A DNA stretch of 64,000 nucleotides from Zobellia roscoffensis (GTDB lineage Bacteria; Bacteroidota; Bacteroidia; Flavobacteriales; Flavobacteriaceae). The stretch spans positions 4,181,646-4,245,645 of the forward strand of contig NZ_JADDXT010000002.1 of the NCBI RefSeq assembly GCF_015330165.1, given 5' to 3'. The translations under genes were made by a program, and so were the position numbers. Of the stretch, positions 52,650-61,085 are shown one piece after another. Below the pieces are notes generated by a model, which saw nothing but the letters and a program-made list of their open reading frames with translations, searched no databases and was not told where the DNA came from. The stretch's first letter is position 1. Every line of letters begins with the position of its first letter.

Positions 52650-54002
52650 CTACTTAATGTATACCGTTTTCTTGTTCACAAACTCCTTAATTCCATGTGA
52701 CGACAGTTCTCTCCCATATCCCGATATACCAATCCCTCCAAAAGGTAACCTAGGGTCACTTTTCACCAATTCATTAACGAATACAGCCCCTTCGTTAAAC
52801 TTGGGGATAAGGTTTTTAGCACGATTCCTATCTGAAGTAAATATACTGACACCTAAACCAAAAACTGAATTGTTAGAAAGTTCAACGGCCTCATCATCAC
52901 TGTCAAAAACAGTAATTCCAATAGCTGGGCCAAACGTTTCTTCATTAAAAATAGGCATATCCGCAGTAACTCCAGAGAGTATGGTCGGTTCAAAATACGT
53001 ACCCTTTCTATTCCCGCCCAAAACGACCTTCGCTCCCATTTCGACGGAATCGGACACCTGTTTTTCTAGGTCTTTTGCTAAATCTTCTCTAGCCATTACC
53101 CCAATATAGGTATCTTCCTCCATAGGGTCTCCGACTTTAAAACGTTTCACCCTTTCTATAAATAGCTTTGTAAACTGCTCTGCAATACTTTTATGTACCA
53201 AAAGGCGCTTACCGGCTATACAGCTTTGACCAACATTCTGAAAACGCGCTGTAGCACAGGTCTCTATGGTTTCATCCAAATTGGCGTCATCAAATACCAC
53301 CAACGCATTACTTCCCCCTAGTTCCAGAACTGTTTTCTTAATTTGTTCACCGGCTATGGATGCAACTGAAGACCCCGCAGGCTTACTTCCTGTTAAGGTT
53401 ACGGCTTTTACCAAATCGTTCTCTATTACAGATTTAATTTTATCGCTACTCAATATTAAGTTTTGAAAACAACCTTTAGGGAAGCCTGCGTTCTCAAAAA
53501 CCTCTTGAATCATTTCTGCAGATTTCATAACGTTTGAGGCATGTTTTAAAATTCCCACGTTACCTGCCATTAAATTAGGAGCCGCAAAGCGGAAAACTTG
53601 CCAAAATGGATAATTCCATGGCATAACCGCTAGAATTACACCTAAAGGTTGGTAATGCACATAACTGGTCTCTGCATCTGTTTCTATAATTTCATCTTGT
53701 AATTGGTTTTCTGCATTTTCTGCATAATACTCACAAGCCCAGGCGCATTTTTCAACTTCGGCAATAGCTTGAGAAATTGGTTTACCCATTTCTTTAGTTA
53801 TAATTTCACCATACTTCCTTTTGTCATTTCTTAGTTCTTCCGCAGCCTTGTACATGAGCTTTGTTCGTTCTTCGTAAGAGGTCTCTTTCCAGTCAAGATA
53901 ACATTCATGTGCTACTTTAACCTTACCCTCTAATTCATTATAAGTCAATTCATTAAAGTTAAACAGTTTATCTCCGTTATATGGGTTTATAGATTCCTTC
54001 AT
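52650..54002 (-). CDS. NAD(P)-dependent succinate-semialdehyde dehydrogenase-type aldehyde dehydrogenase
   Basis: The 450-residue enzyme has the ALDH marks VMPWNYPFWQVFRFAAPNLMAGN, the VTLTGSKPAGSSVAS cofactor loop, catalytic Glu in KTVLELGGSNALVV, catalytic Cys in FQNVGQSCIAGKRL, and EETFGPAIGITVF. Sequence type is closest to the Sad/GabD (succinate semialdehyde) subgroup, which oxidises aldehydes to acids in the cytoplasm. Slightly shorter than GabD (about 480), like Sad. Single gene, upstream region contains the divergent 54159 gene. Confidence 0.88.
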   Translation of the reverse strand: MKESINPYNGDKLFNFNELTYNELEGKVKVAHECYLDWKETSYEERTKLMYKAAEELRNDKRKYGEIITKEMGKPISQAIAEVEKCAWACEYYAENAENQLQDEIIETDAETSYVHYQPLGVILAVMPWNYPFWQVFRFAAPNLMAGNVGILKHASNVMKSAEMIQEVFENAGFPKGCFQNLILSSDKIKSVIENDLVKAVTLTGSKPAGSSVASIAGEQIKKTVLELGGSNALVVFDDANLDETIETCATARFQNVGQSCIAGKRLLVHKSIAEQFTKLFIERVKRFKVGDPMEEDTYIGVMAREDLAKDLEKQVSDSVEMGAKVVLGGNRKGTYFEPTILSGVTADMPIFNEETFGPAIGITVFDSDDEAVELSNNSVFGLGVSIFTSDRNRAKNLIPKFNEGAVFVNELVKSDPRLPFGGIGISGYGRELSSHGIKEFVNKKTVYIK

Positions 54003-54158
54003 TCTATTATTTTTTAGATAATTTTAAATACTCTTCAGCAATTTTTTTACCGCTACAAAGTAACTGCTTTGTAAGAATGTTCATAACCTCGTTAAAAACT
54101 AATTTTAGCACAAAAAGGGCTGGGCGGCTTAATCCTTATCTTTATAGAAACCCGTATC

Positions 54159-54566
54159 ATGAGTGATCGATCCCACAATCTCTTAAGTATTCGTCCTGAA
54201 ATTCCATCTGCAAAAATCTCTGATAACATGAGCGAAAATGAAAGGTTTCAAAACCTAACCTTTCGCCCTATTCTAAAGCTTCAGAATTTCATGTTCATTG
54301 CCGTTTTTAAAAATTATATAGCCAAACACAAAAACAGTTTTTACGAGCTTTCACTAGAAAAACGTTTTGAGTTTATAGAGAATGCCATACAAAAGGACAT
54401 TAAGTTCCGTAATTCCTTAAAAGGTATTGTAATTGGCCATTTTACCGTAGAAGAATACGAAATCTACATTAAAAACTCTTCTGCACTGAACAAGCGCATG
54501 ATGAACATGGTTATAGACCGCTTAAAGGACCAAGTCCAGCTTTTTGAAGAACCTGTATTACTCTAA
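54159..54566 (+). CDS. Conserved flavobacterial hypothetical protein (135 residues)
   Basis: An acidic/polar protein with LSIRPEIPSAKISDNMSENERFQNLTFRPILKLQN at the start and FRNSLKGIVIGHFTVEEYEIYIKNSSALNKRMMNMVIDRL at the end. I recall similar flavobacterial sequences that databases label 'glyoxalase', but no glyoxalase metal or substrate residues are seen. Mostly helical. Function unknown. Its end overlaps the DUF2461 gene by nine bases. Confidence 0.7.
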   Translation: MSDRSHNLLSIRPEIPSAKISDNMSENERFQNLTFRPILKLQNFMFIAVFKNYIAKHKNSFYELSLEKRFEFIENAIQKDIKFRNSLKGIVIGHFTVEEYEIYIKNSSALNKRMMNMVIDRLKDQVQLFEEPVLL

Positions 54567-55238
54567 AAGCGATTCTCCGTTTAAATTTGTCGTTAGCACA
54601 TCACTCATATAATCAAAAAAAGGTCTGATGGCTATAAATGTCTCATTAATTTCGTCAGCGAAATTTGCAGACAGCACCTGCTTGTCCGTAAACTTTCGGG
54701 TGAAAATAAATTGCTTCTTTTTAATTAAATCAATATCCTTGTGAGCCTTATCAAAGCCTTTAGGTGCAGTTTTAAGCTCATCACCTTGTAGTTCTCCCCA
54801 CGCTTCCTTAAAATGCTCTTGCGAGATAATTTCCCGCATTTCTGAAGAATCTTGTTCCAATTCTTTCCGAATCCGGAGCAAATCTTCTTTGTTCGGATTC
54901 CAAAAACCCGTTGCCAAGAAGGACTCTCCCGGTTTTATATGCAAATAATAACCGCCACGCCTTTGGGCACCTGCACGGGAAAAAGAACCTGCTAGATGTG
55001 CTTTGTAAGGTGTTTTATCCTTAGAAAAACGAACATCCCTATAAATCCGGAACATTTTAGTTTTTTCAATTTCATCATGAGTGTTAAGTTTAGTGGCTAC
55101 GCCTTCAAAAAATGCTTTAACGCTCTGTTCGTGACGTTTAAACTTTGGTTTGTTCTCTGTAAACCATTCTCTGTTGTTATTCTTTTTAAGCTGAATTAAA
55201 AAATTGAGTGTTTCTTTCGTAATTATGGGATCTAACAT
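54558..55238 (-). CDS. DUF2461 family protein
   Basis: The 226-residue protein starts ITKETLNFLIQLKKNNNREWFTENK and carries the family marks MFRIYRDVRFSKDKTPYKAHLAGSF, RGGYYLHIKPGESFLATGFWNPN and IKKKQFIFTRKFTDKQVL. Conserved but functionally undefined cytoplasmic family. Converges with the 54159 gene. Confidence 0.9.
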   Translation of the reverse strand: MLDPIITKETLNFLIQLKKNNNREWFTENKPKFKRHEQSVKAFFEGVATKLNTHDEIEKTKMFRIYRDVRFSKDKTPYKAHLAGSFSRAGAQRRGGYYLHIKPGESFLATGFWNPNKEDLLRIRKELEQDSSEMREIISQEHFKEAWGELQGDELKTAPKGFDKAHKDIDLIKKKQFIFTRKFTDKQVLSANFADEINETFIAIRPFFDYMSDVLTTNLNGESLLE

Positions 55239-55331
55239 ACGACCTAAATGTTGTTATTTTAGATAAAGTTAACCTTTTTACGAAATCGGCTTTTAGATTT
55301 ATGAGTAATTTAGCCCTTTCAGCAATAGCAT

Positions 55332-56126
55332 ATGGACCATACTTCAATCATTGACAAAATTAACAGGCATAAGAAACAGCCTAACTTAAGATACAGGCTT
55401 AAAGAAAAAGTTGAAGAGTTTACCAATTTACTTTTCTACACACTCTTTGATATTGACACGCCTGTGGAGAAAAATTTAGACAAACTAGAGCAACTTTTTG
55501 ATAGTGTAGTTGATTTAGCTTGTTGGGACATCAATAAGCCTTGTAAAAAAGTCTGGGAGAATTACGTAGAAAAACTACCTAGCATATTACAACGTCTAAA
55601 TCTAGATGCAGAGGCAACAGTAAACTGTGATCCTGCATCATTATCCGTAGAGGAAGTATATATGGCCTATCCTGGTTTTTATGCCATAGCCATTTATCGT
55701 TTGGCACATGAGCTTTATTCAGAAGGTTTTCCTTTAGTACCTAGATTAATGACGGAATATGCCCATAGGCAAACAGGTGTAGATATAAACCCAGGTGCTG
55801 ATATTGGAAATTCATTTCATATTGATCATGGAACAGGGGTTGTTATTGGTGAGACCGCCATTATCAAAGACCATGTAAAAATATACCAAGGGGTTACTTT
55901 GGGCGGACTTTATGTGGCCAAACATTTGCAGAGCACCAAACGGCACCCTACTATTGAAAACAATGTTACTATATACGCAAACGCAACTATTCTAGGGGGT
56001 GAAACGGTAATTGGAGAAAATTCCATTATTGGGGGTAATGCTTGGTTAACAGCATCAGTTCCTCCAAATTCAACAGTTTTTCACACACCTGAAATTAAAA
56101 TAAAAACACTTCCCCATGTCTCATAG
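55332..56126 (+). CDS. cysE: Serine O-acetyltransferase
   Basis: The 264-residue protein has an N-terminal helical domain and a C-terminal left-handed beta-helix of hexapeptide repeats: YAHRQTGVDINPGADIGNSFHIDHGTGVVIGETAIIKDHVKIYQGVTLGG, then HPTIENNVTIYANATILGGETVIGENSIIGGNAWL. Asp/His of IDHGTG form the active site. It makes O-acetylserine from serine and acetyl-CoA. It overlaps cysM by 11 bases, so the two are coupled. A -7-like TAATTTAG lies near 55305-55315. Confidence 0.95.
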   Translation: MDHTSIIDKINRHKKQPNLRYRLKEKVEEFTNLLFYTLFDIDTPVEKNLDKLEQLFDSVVDLACWDINKPCKKVWENYVEKLPSILQRLNLDAEATVNCDPASLSVEEVYMAYPGFYAIAIYRLAHELYSEGFPLVPRLMTEYAHRQTGVDINPGADIGNSFHIDHGTGVVIGETAIIKDHVKIYQGVTLGGLYVAKHLQSTKRHPTIENNVTIYANATILGGETVIGENSIIGGNAWLTASVPPNSTVFHTPEIKIKTLPHVS

Positions 56127-57000
56127 TATTTTAGACCTAATTGGTAATACCCCTTTGGTTGAATCAAAAGTATTGAACAAAAACCCTAATGTTAAGCTCT
56201 TTTTTAAAATGGAAGGGCACAATCCTGGAGGTAGTGTCAAAGATCGTGCTGCCTATAACATGATTAAAAATGGTCTTGATAGAGGAGATTTTGATAAAAG
56301 CTCTAAACTCATTGAAGCTACAAGTGGAAACACAGGTATTGCATTAGCCATGATTGCCGGTATTTACGGTTTAGATATAGAATTGGTCATGCCAGAAAAA
56401 AGTACTATTGAACGTGTACAAACAATGCGAGCATATGGAGCAAAAGTTACCCTTACCCCTGCCGGTGTTGGAATTGAAGGTGCTAGGGATTATGCCGAAG
56501 ATAAAGTAAAGAATGAGGGGTATGTAATGATGAACCAGTTTTCTAATGATGATAACTGGAAAGCGCATTACCAATCTACAGGGCCGGAAATCTGGAGAGA
56601 TACCGATCAAAAAATAACCCACTTTGTTTCTGCTATGGGAACTACAGGGACCATCATGGGTACCTCTACCTATTTAAAAGAACAAAATAAAGATATTCAG
56701 ATTGTTGGCGTTCAACCTACCGATGATTCTAGCATTCCTGGAATTAGAAAATGGCCCAAAGAGTATTTGCCTCAGATTTTTGATGCAAAAAAAGTAGATC
56801 AAACTATAGAGGTAAGTCAAGCTGAAGCTAAAGAAATGGCCATAAGATTGGCTAAAGAAGAAGGTATATTTTCGGGAATGAGTAGCGGCGGCGCAGCAGC
56901 AGCAGCTTTACGACTAGCAGATACACTAGAAAGTGGAACTATAGTTTCCATCATTTGCGACAGAGGAGACCGATACTTATCTTCTGATTTATTCGATTAA
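56116..57000 (+). CDS. cysM: Cysteine synthase (O-acetylserine sulfhydrylase), CysM/CysK-type
   Basis: The 294-residue fold-type II PLP enzyme has the Lys motif EGHNPGGSVKDRAAYNMI, the substrate loop ATSGNTGIALAMIA, the phosphate-binding GTTGTIMGTSTYL and the terminal GMSSGGAAAAALRLA. EGHNPGGSVKDR favours CysM. It replaces the acetyl group with sulfide to give cysteine. It is translated from a start inside the cysE end. Confidence 0.95.
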   Translation: MSHSILDLIGNTPLVESKVLNKNPNVKLFFKMEGHNPGGSVKDRAAYNMIKNGLDRGDFDKSSKLIEATSGNTGIALAMIAGIYGLDIELVMPEKSTIERVQTMRAYGAKVTLTPAGVGIEGARDYAEDKVKNEGYVMMNQFSNDDNWKAHYQSTGPEIWRDTDQKITHFVSAMGTTGTIMGTSTYLKEQNKDIQIVGVQPTDDSSIPGIRKWPKEYLPQIFDAKKVDQTIEVSQAEAKEMAIRLAKEEGIFSGMSSGGAAAAALRLADTLESGTIVSIICDRGDRYLSSDLFD

Positions 57001-57010
57001 AGCGATTGAT

Positions 57011-57808
57011 TTAGTCTAAGGCTTTGCTCATCCCTTCTTTAAAAACCTTAAAGTCTTGGAGGTAGTTATGCCCGCCTTCTTTGATTGTGAAGAATTGTTT
57101 GTTATTTCCGGGGATGGCCGCGTAGAGTTTCTCTGCGAATTCATATGGTATGACCACATCTTCTTTTCCATGGAAAATGAAAATAGGGCACTCTACTTTT
57201 GTGATGTATTCATTAGAAGGAAATCTAAAATTGGACAACCAATCTATAGGTAGAAAGGGAAAGCGATGCTTTCCTAATGATACTGCACTGTAAAAGGGTG
57301 ATTCTAAAATCAACCTGTTAGGGTTGTTTTCTGAAGCCAGCCAAGTAGCTATACCAGTGCCAAAAGAACGTCCATAAAGCAAAATTTCGTCTTCGCTATA
57401 TAGTTTTTTAGCATAGTTATAAAAAAGTTGCGCATCATTATATAACGCCTGCTCACTAAGCTTTCCTGTGCTTTTCCCGTAGGTCCTGTAATCCACAAGA
57501 ATAGATTCGTAACCTTTTGTTGAAAAAAGGTTCGCTACATGTATCAAATGTGAAATATTCCCGGAGTTACCATGAAAATACACAATAACCCCCTTGGCAC
57601 TATCTTGTTTGATATGAACTGCATTTAAACTAGCGCCATCGTTAGTAGTAAAATTAAGTTCCTCAAAATCTTGACAAAAATCATAGGTATGGTTTAGGGG
57701 CATCGTGGAGGGAAAAAACACCAAACGTTCTTGGTAAGTGTAAGCTAGAATGGTAATTAATACATACAAAACAGCAAGTATCAATCCCCATTTCTTCAAT
57801 CTGCGCAT
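57011..57808 (-). CDS. Membrane-anchored alpha/beta-hydrolase
   Basis: An N-terminal membrane anchor (WGLILAVLYVLITILAYTY) holds a periplasmic or cytosolic hydrolase of the ABHD13/17-like type. The fold marks are VIVYFHGNSGNISHL (oxyanion HG), the nucleophile elbow ILLYGRSFGTGIATW (Ser in GRSFG), the acid FIFHGKEDVVIP and the His in EGGHNYLQDF. Substrate unknown. Single gene converging with cysM after ten bases. Confidence 0.88.
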   Translation of the reverse strand: MRRLKKWGLILAVLYVLITILAYTYQERLVFFPSTMPLNHTYDFCQDFEELNFTTNDGASLNAVHIKQDSAKGVIVYFHGNSGNISHLIHVANLFSTKGYESILVDYRTYGKSTGKLSEQALYNDAQLFYNYAKKLYSEDEILLYGRSFGTGIATWLASENNPNRLILESPFYSAVSLGKHRFPFLPIDWLSNFRFPSNEYITKVECPIFIFHGKEDVVIPYEFAEKLYAAIPGNNKQFFTIKEGGHNYLQDFKVFKEGMSKALD

Positions 57809-57876
57809 AACGGTACTTTAAATTTTGGAATCGGTTTTACAAATTACGGATAACTTTTATAAGGAACTGGGCGTTA

Positions 57877-58968
57877 TCAAAGCCAATGTTTTCTCTTGAA
57901 ATAAATCATCATACCTATAAAAAGCGTAATCATAAGTCCCCAAAAATAATAGTAACCATACTCCCATTGCAATTCTGGTATGTGTTCAAAATTCATCCCA
58001 TAAATACCGGCAACAAAGGTAAGCGGAATGAATATAGAAGCCATAATCGTAAGCACTTTCATGACTTCGTTCATTTTATTACTCATATTGCTCATGTACA
58101 TTTCCATAAGACTCATGGACATCTCACGGTAAATCTGAATGCTTTCATTAATTTCAAGAGAATGGTCCAGTGCATCGCGCAAAAACACTTTAGTATCCTT
58201 AGTCACCAATTCATTCTCTGAATCTATTAACCTACTGATCAATTCTTTAACAGGGAAAATCCACCTTCTAATCTTGAGTACCTCTTTTTTTACTTCCTGA
58301 ATTTGCTGGGCAACCTCAGGTGTGGGATGGTCATAAACAACTTCTTCTAAACGTTCAATCTTCTCATTCAGGTGCTCCAAGACTTCAAAATAATTATCTA
58401 CAATAGCATCCAACAAAGCAAAGAACAGATAATCGGCACCTCTGGTACGTATTCTACCTGACTTTGAAGTAATGCGATTTCGTACTCCCTTAAATACATC
58501 ATCTTCCAACTCTTGAAAAACAAGAACACAATTTTCCATCATGACCATGGCTACATGCTCATACACAATTTGCTGTTCTTCATTGATATAAAGCATTTTA
58601 AAAACCCCAAATATATACCCTTCATACTCATCTATTTTTGGACGTTGATTGGTGTCAACAACATCCTCAAGTACTAAAGGGTTTAGACCAAATCGTTTAC
58701 CTACTTTATCAATAAATATTTCATCGCTTAAACCAATGACATCTACCCAAGATATTTCCGGTGGGTCTTTGTGGGCAGCAATCTCATCAATATTGCCTGG
58801 AGTATGTTCTTTAAAACTACTCTCATTATATTCTAATATATTTACAACGGATGCTCCTCCTTCCCTCTTCCCCATATAGGTAATAGTTCCTGGGGCCTTA
58901 CCCTTTTTTTTATGGAACTTAGATTTTCTTTTGGGAATGATTTTACTCAGAGGTTTTCTTCGGGCCAT
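57877..58968 (-). CDS. corA: CorA-family magnesium/cobalt channel
   Basis: The 363-residue protein has a long cytoplasmic acidic domain, then a stalk helix and two C-terminal membrane helices. The signature YGMNFEHIPELQWEYGYYYFWG places the pore GMN before the second membrane helix, and the tail MIYFKRKHWL is basic as usual. The N-terminal basic stretch (RRKPLSKIIPKRKSKFHKKKGKAPG) is longer than in E. coli CorA. It imports magnesium. Confidence 0.95.
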   Translation of the reverse strand: MARRKPLSKIIPKRKSKFHKKKGKAPGTITYMGKREGGASVVNILEYNESSFKEHTPGNIDEIAAHKDPPEISWVDVIGLSDEIFIDKVGKRFGLNPLVLEDVVDTNQRPKIDEYEGYIFGVFKMLYINEEQQIVYEHVAMVMMENCVLVFQELEDDVFKGVRNRITSKSGRIRTRGADYLFFALLDAIVDNYFEVLEHLNEKIERLEEVVYDHPTPEVAQQIQEVKKEVLKIRRWIFPVKELISRLIDSENELVTKDTKVFLRDALDHSLEINESIQIYREMSMSLMEMYMSNMSNKMNEVMKVLTIMASIFIPLTFVAGIYGMNFEHIPELQWEYGYYYFWGLMITLFIGMMIYFKRKHWL

Positions 58969-59007
58969 TCAATGATTTTTTTATAAATATAACAAGAAGT
59001 TGGTCAA

Positions 59008-59805
59008 TTATATTTCTTGGGAATCAAAATCTAATTGGTTTAACAACAGTCCAGAACCCGGGGCCACATAGGTAAGTTGAACGGTGCTTTCTGGTTTTAG
59101 AGAGTCTTCAATATCGACCAAGGTTAAATCTCCCTTCCCCAATTGAATCAATGCTCCCATAATCATACGAATTTGATACCGCATAAACCCCTTTCCTTTA
59201 ACATGTAATGCATAACTTTTTTCAGGGAAGAAATTTGCTTTTAAAAGTTTGTTTTTCTTTAGTTGGCAAGAAAGTATGGTCCGTTTGGTTTTGGTGCTTT
59301 CCTGCAAACGAGCCGTGTACGTTTTAAAATCATGCTCTCCTTCAAAAAGCTTCGCTCCTATTGTCATCTTTTCAACATTCAGCGTGTCTAAAATATTAGC
59401 TAAAAAAGGTGCACAAAACGGGTGGTTCTTTTCTCCGTAAGAAAACAAATATACATACTCTTTAATTTTAGCGTCTTGAATAATATTGAATGAACTACTA
59501 GTTTCGGATACGGTTAAAGCCCTAATATCCGGAGGGAGGTTTTTATTGAATAATTGTAGAAAACCGTCTAGGTCATCAAGAGGTTCGTCCTCTATAAAAA
59601 GTTCTGCAACCATAGCAAGAGCCGAAACTTTTGCATCAGTCCTTCCTGCTCCTAAAATTTTAAATTTCCGGTCTATCAATACAAATTTCAATGTTTTTGT
59701 TAGCATAGCCTCCACTGTTTTTTGACCTGGCTGTTTCTGCCACCCACTGTAACGGAAGCCTAAATATTGAAGGCGTATTAAATAACAATAACGGGGTATT
59801 TGCAT
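59008..59805 (-). CDS. truA: tRNA pseudouridine(38-40) synthase
   Basis: At 265 residues it fits TruA. YLGFRYSGWQKQPGQKTVEAML at the N-terminus and the catalytic LGAGRTDAKVSALAMVAE with Asp57 are visible. Later EGEHDFKTYTAR and GKGFMRYQIRMIMGALIQLGKG are conserved TruA blocks. It modifies the anticodon arm of several tRNAs. Divergent from the 59879 membrane protein gene. Confidence 0.93.
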   Translation of the reverse strand: MQIPRYCYLIRLQYLGFRYSGWQKQPGQKTVEAMLTKTLKFVLIDRKFKILGAGRTDAKVSALAMVAELFIEDEPLDDLDGFLQLFNKNLPPDIRALTVSETSSSFNIIQDAKIKEYVYLFSYGEKNHPFCAPFLANILDTLNVEKMTIGAKLFEGEHDFKTYTARLQESTKTKRTILSCQLKKNKLLKANFFPEKSYALHVKGKGFMRYQIRMIMGALIQLGKGDLTLVDIEDSLKPESTVQLTYVAPGSGLLLNQLDFDSQEI

Positions 59806-59878
59806 GCAATTCTTTGTTTACGGCCAAGCTACTATTTTTTTCGTACTTTGTAGATGCCAACCAATAAAACCGACAAAA

Positions 59879-60316
59879 ATGACTGCTAATCAAATAACCA
59901 AACCTTCCATATGGTTTTGGGCTATAAGCATATTCGCCTTTATATGGAATTTAATGGGGGTTTGTGCTTACTTAGCTGATGCTTTTATCAGTGTTGAAGA
60001 ACTAGCTCTACTATCTCAAGACCAAAGATTACTTTATGAATCAAGACCTATTTGGGTAACATCTGCCTACGCAATTGCTGTCTGGGCAGGAATAATAGGG
60101 TCAATAGCACTGTTGTTCAGAAAAAAATGGTCACAATCCCTTCTTTTTATTTCCTTAATAGGAGTTCTTGCTCAAAATGTGTATCAATTTTTCCTAAGCA
60201 ATACTTTTGAAGTGTATGGATCTAGCGCTATATATTTACCTGTTATGATAATTGTGGTGAGTATAGCTTTAGTTTTATTTGCAAAATATTGCTATTCTAA
60301 AGGTTGGATTTCATAA
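59879..60316 (+). CDS. Small four-helix integral membrane protein, unknown function
   Basis: The open frame begins at 59804 but ATG 59879 (MTANQITKPSIWFWAISIFAF) starts the conserved part; the upstream portion overlaps truA. Four hydrophobic segments are seen: IWFWAISIFAFIWNLMGVC, WVTSAYAIAVWAGIIGSIALLF, SQSLLFISLIGVLAQNVYQFF and IYLPVMIIVVSIALVLF. Related flavobacterial proteins are often called sugar transporters without evidence. Function unknown. Confidence 0.75.
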   Translation: MTANQITKPSIWFWAISIFAFIWNLMGVCAYLADAFISVEELALLSQDQRLLYESRPIWVTSAYAIAVWAGIIGSIALLFRKKWSQSLLFISLIGVLAQNVYQFFLSNTFEVYGSSAIYLPVMIIVVSIALVLFAKYCYSKGWIS

Positions 60317-60505
60317 TATTGTCGAAAAGAGCAAATTAGACAATAAAATAAATTGGTGTTCATAAATCTTGAATATTGATAATACCATTGTTTTGTTAAA
60401 CTAAACAAAGCATATTGCGCTTTAACGATTATTTTAAATAAAGTAGGAAAAAAGACGTTTTTTAGTCTCCAAAATTAACCCCCAACCTCTGGAAAACAAC
60501 TTTTT

Positions 60506-60988
60506 ATGAAGTTTATTTTAAGAATATTTCCCTGGAAACGAACAATAAATATTTCCATAGCTGTCATAACTATACTTATTATTTTTAGCTTTTACGGACT
60601 TTACACTAATACCTTTTACCTTCTTAAACCTAACAACTATATATTTCCGTTGTTGACCTTATGTCATTTCACTTTTCTATATGTACTCTGGTTTAAAATC
60701 AAGGAAGACGAATTAACAGACCCGCAAATGCGTAATATTGAATACATATTGTATGCCGTTTTTGCCGTCTATGTGTTTAAAACAGTAGAGTCATTATATA
60801 TTCTTGTTAGTTATTCCGAATTTGAAAACCATATTATTCCTGCGAGTTTTTTTCCTATTGGTATATTGATATTCTTGTTGCATTTATTTTTATTAGGTCT
60901 AACCCTATTAGCAATTAAGTACCGTAGGGATATGGTGGGAGCATATGAATTTGATGATATGAACCAACATATTGATTCTTGGGAATAA
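60506..60988 (+). CDS. Small integral membrane protein, unknown function
   Basis: A 160-residue protein with about four membrane segments: ISIAVITILIIFSFYGLY, FPLLTLCHFTFLYVLWF, YILYAVFAVYVFKTVESLYIL and FFPIGILIFLLHLFLLGLTLL, with a charged C-terminus (YRRDMVGAYEFDDMNQHIDSWE). No family recognised. A strong terminator follows 20 bases later. The 190 bases before it hold no gene. Confidence 0.75.
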   Translation: MKFILRIFPWKRTINISIAVITILIIFSFYGLYTNTFYLLKPNNYIFPLLTLCHFTFLYVLWFKIKEDELTDPQMRNIEYILYAVFAVYVFKTVESLYILVSYSEFENHIIPASFFPIGILIFLLHLFLLGLTLLAIKYRRDMVGAYEFDDMNQHIDSWE

Positions 60989-61008
60989 GCAATAATCCAT
61001 TACAATAC

Positions 61009-61042
61009 AAAACCCCCGTTAATTAACGGGGGTTTCTTTTTT
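61009..61042 (+). terminator. Terminator between the membrane protein and the repeat protein
   Basis: AACCCCCGTTAA pairs with TTAACGGGGGTT in a nearly loopless long stem followed by TCTTTTTT. It may also end the convergent 61086 gene, weakly, because only a short T-run is present on that strand. Confidence 0.9.
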
Positions 61043-61085
61043 GAACAATTGAGAAATCGTTCAAAACCTCATGACAATCTTATGG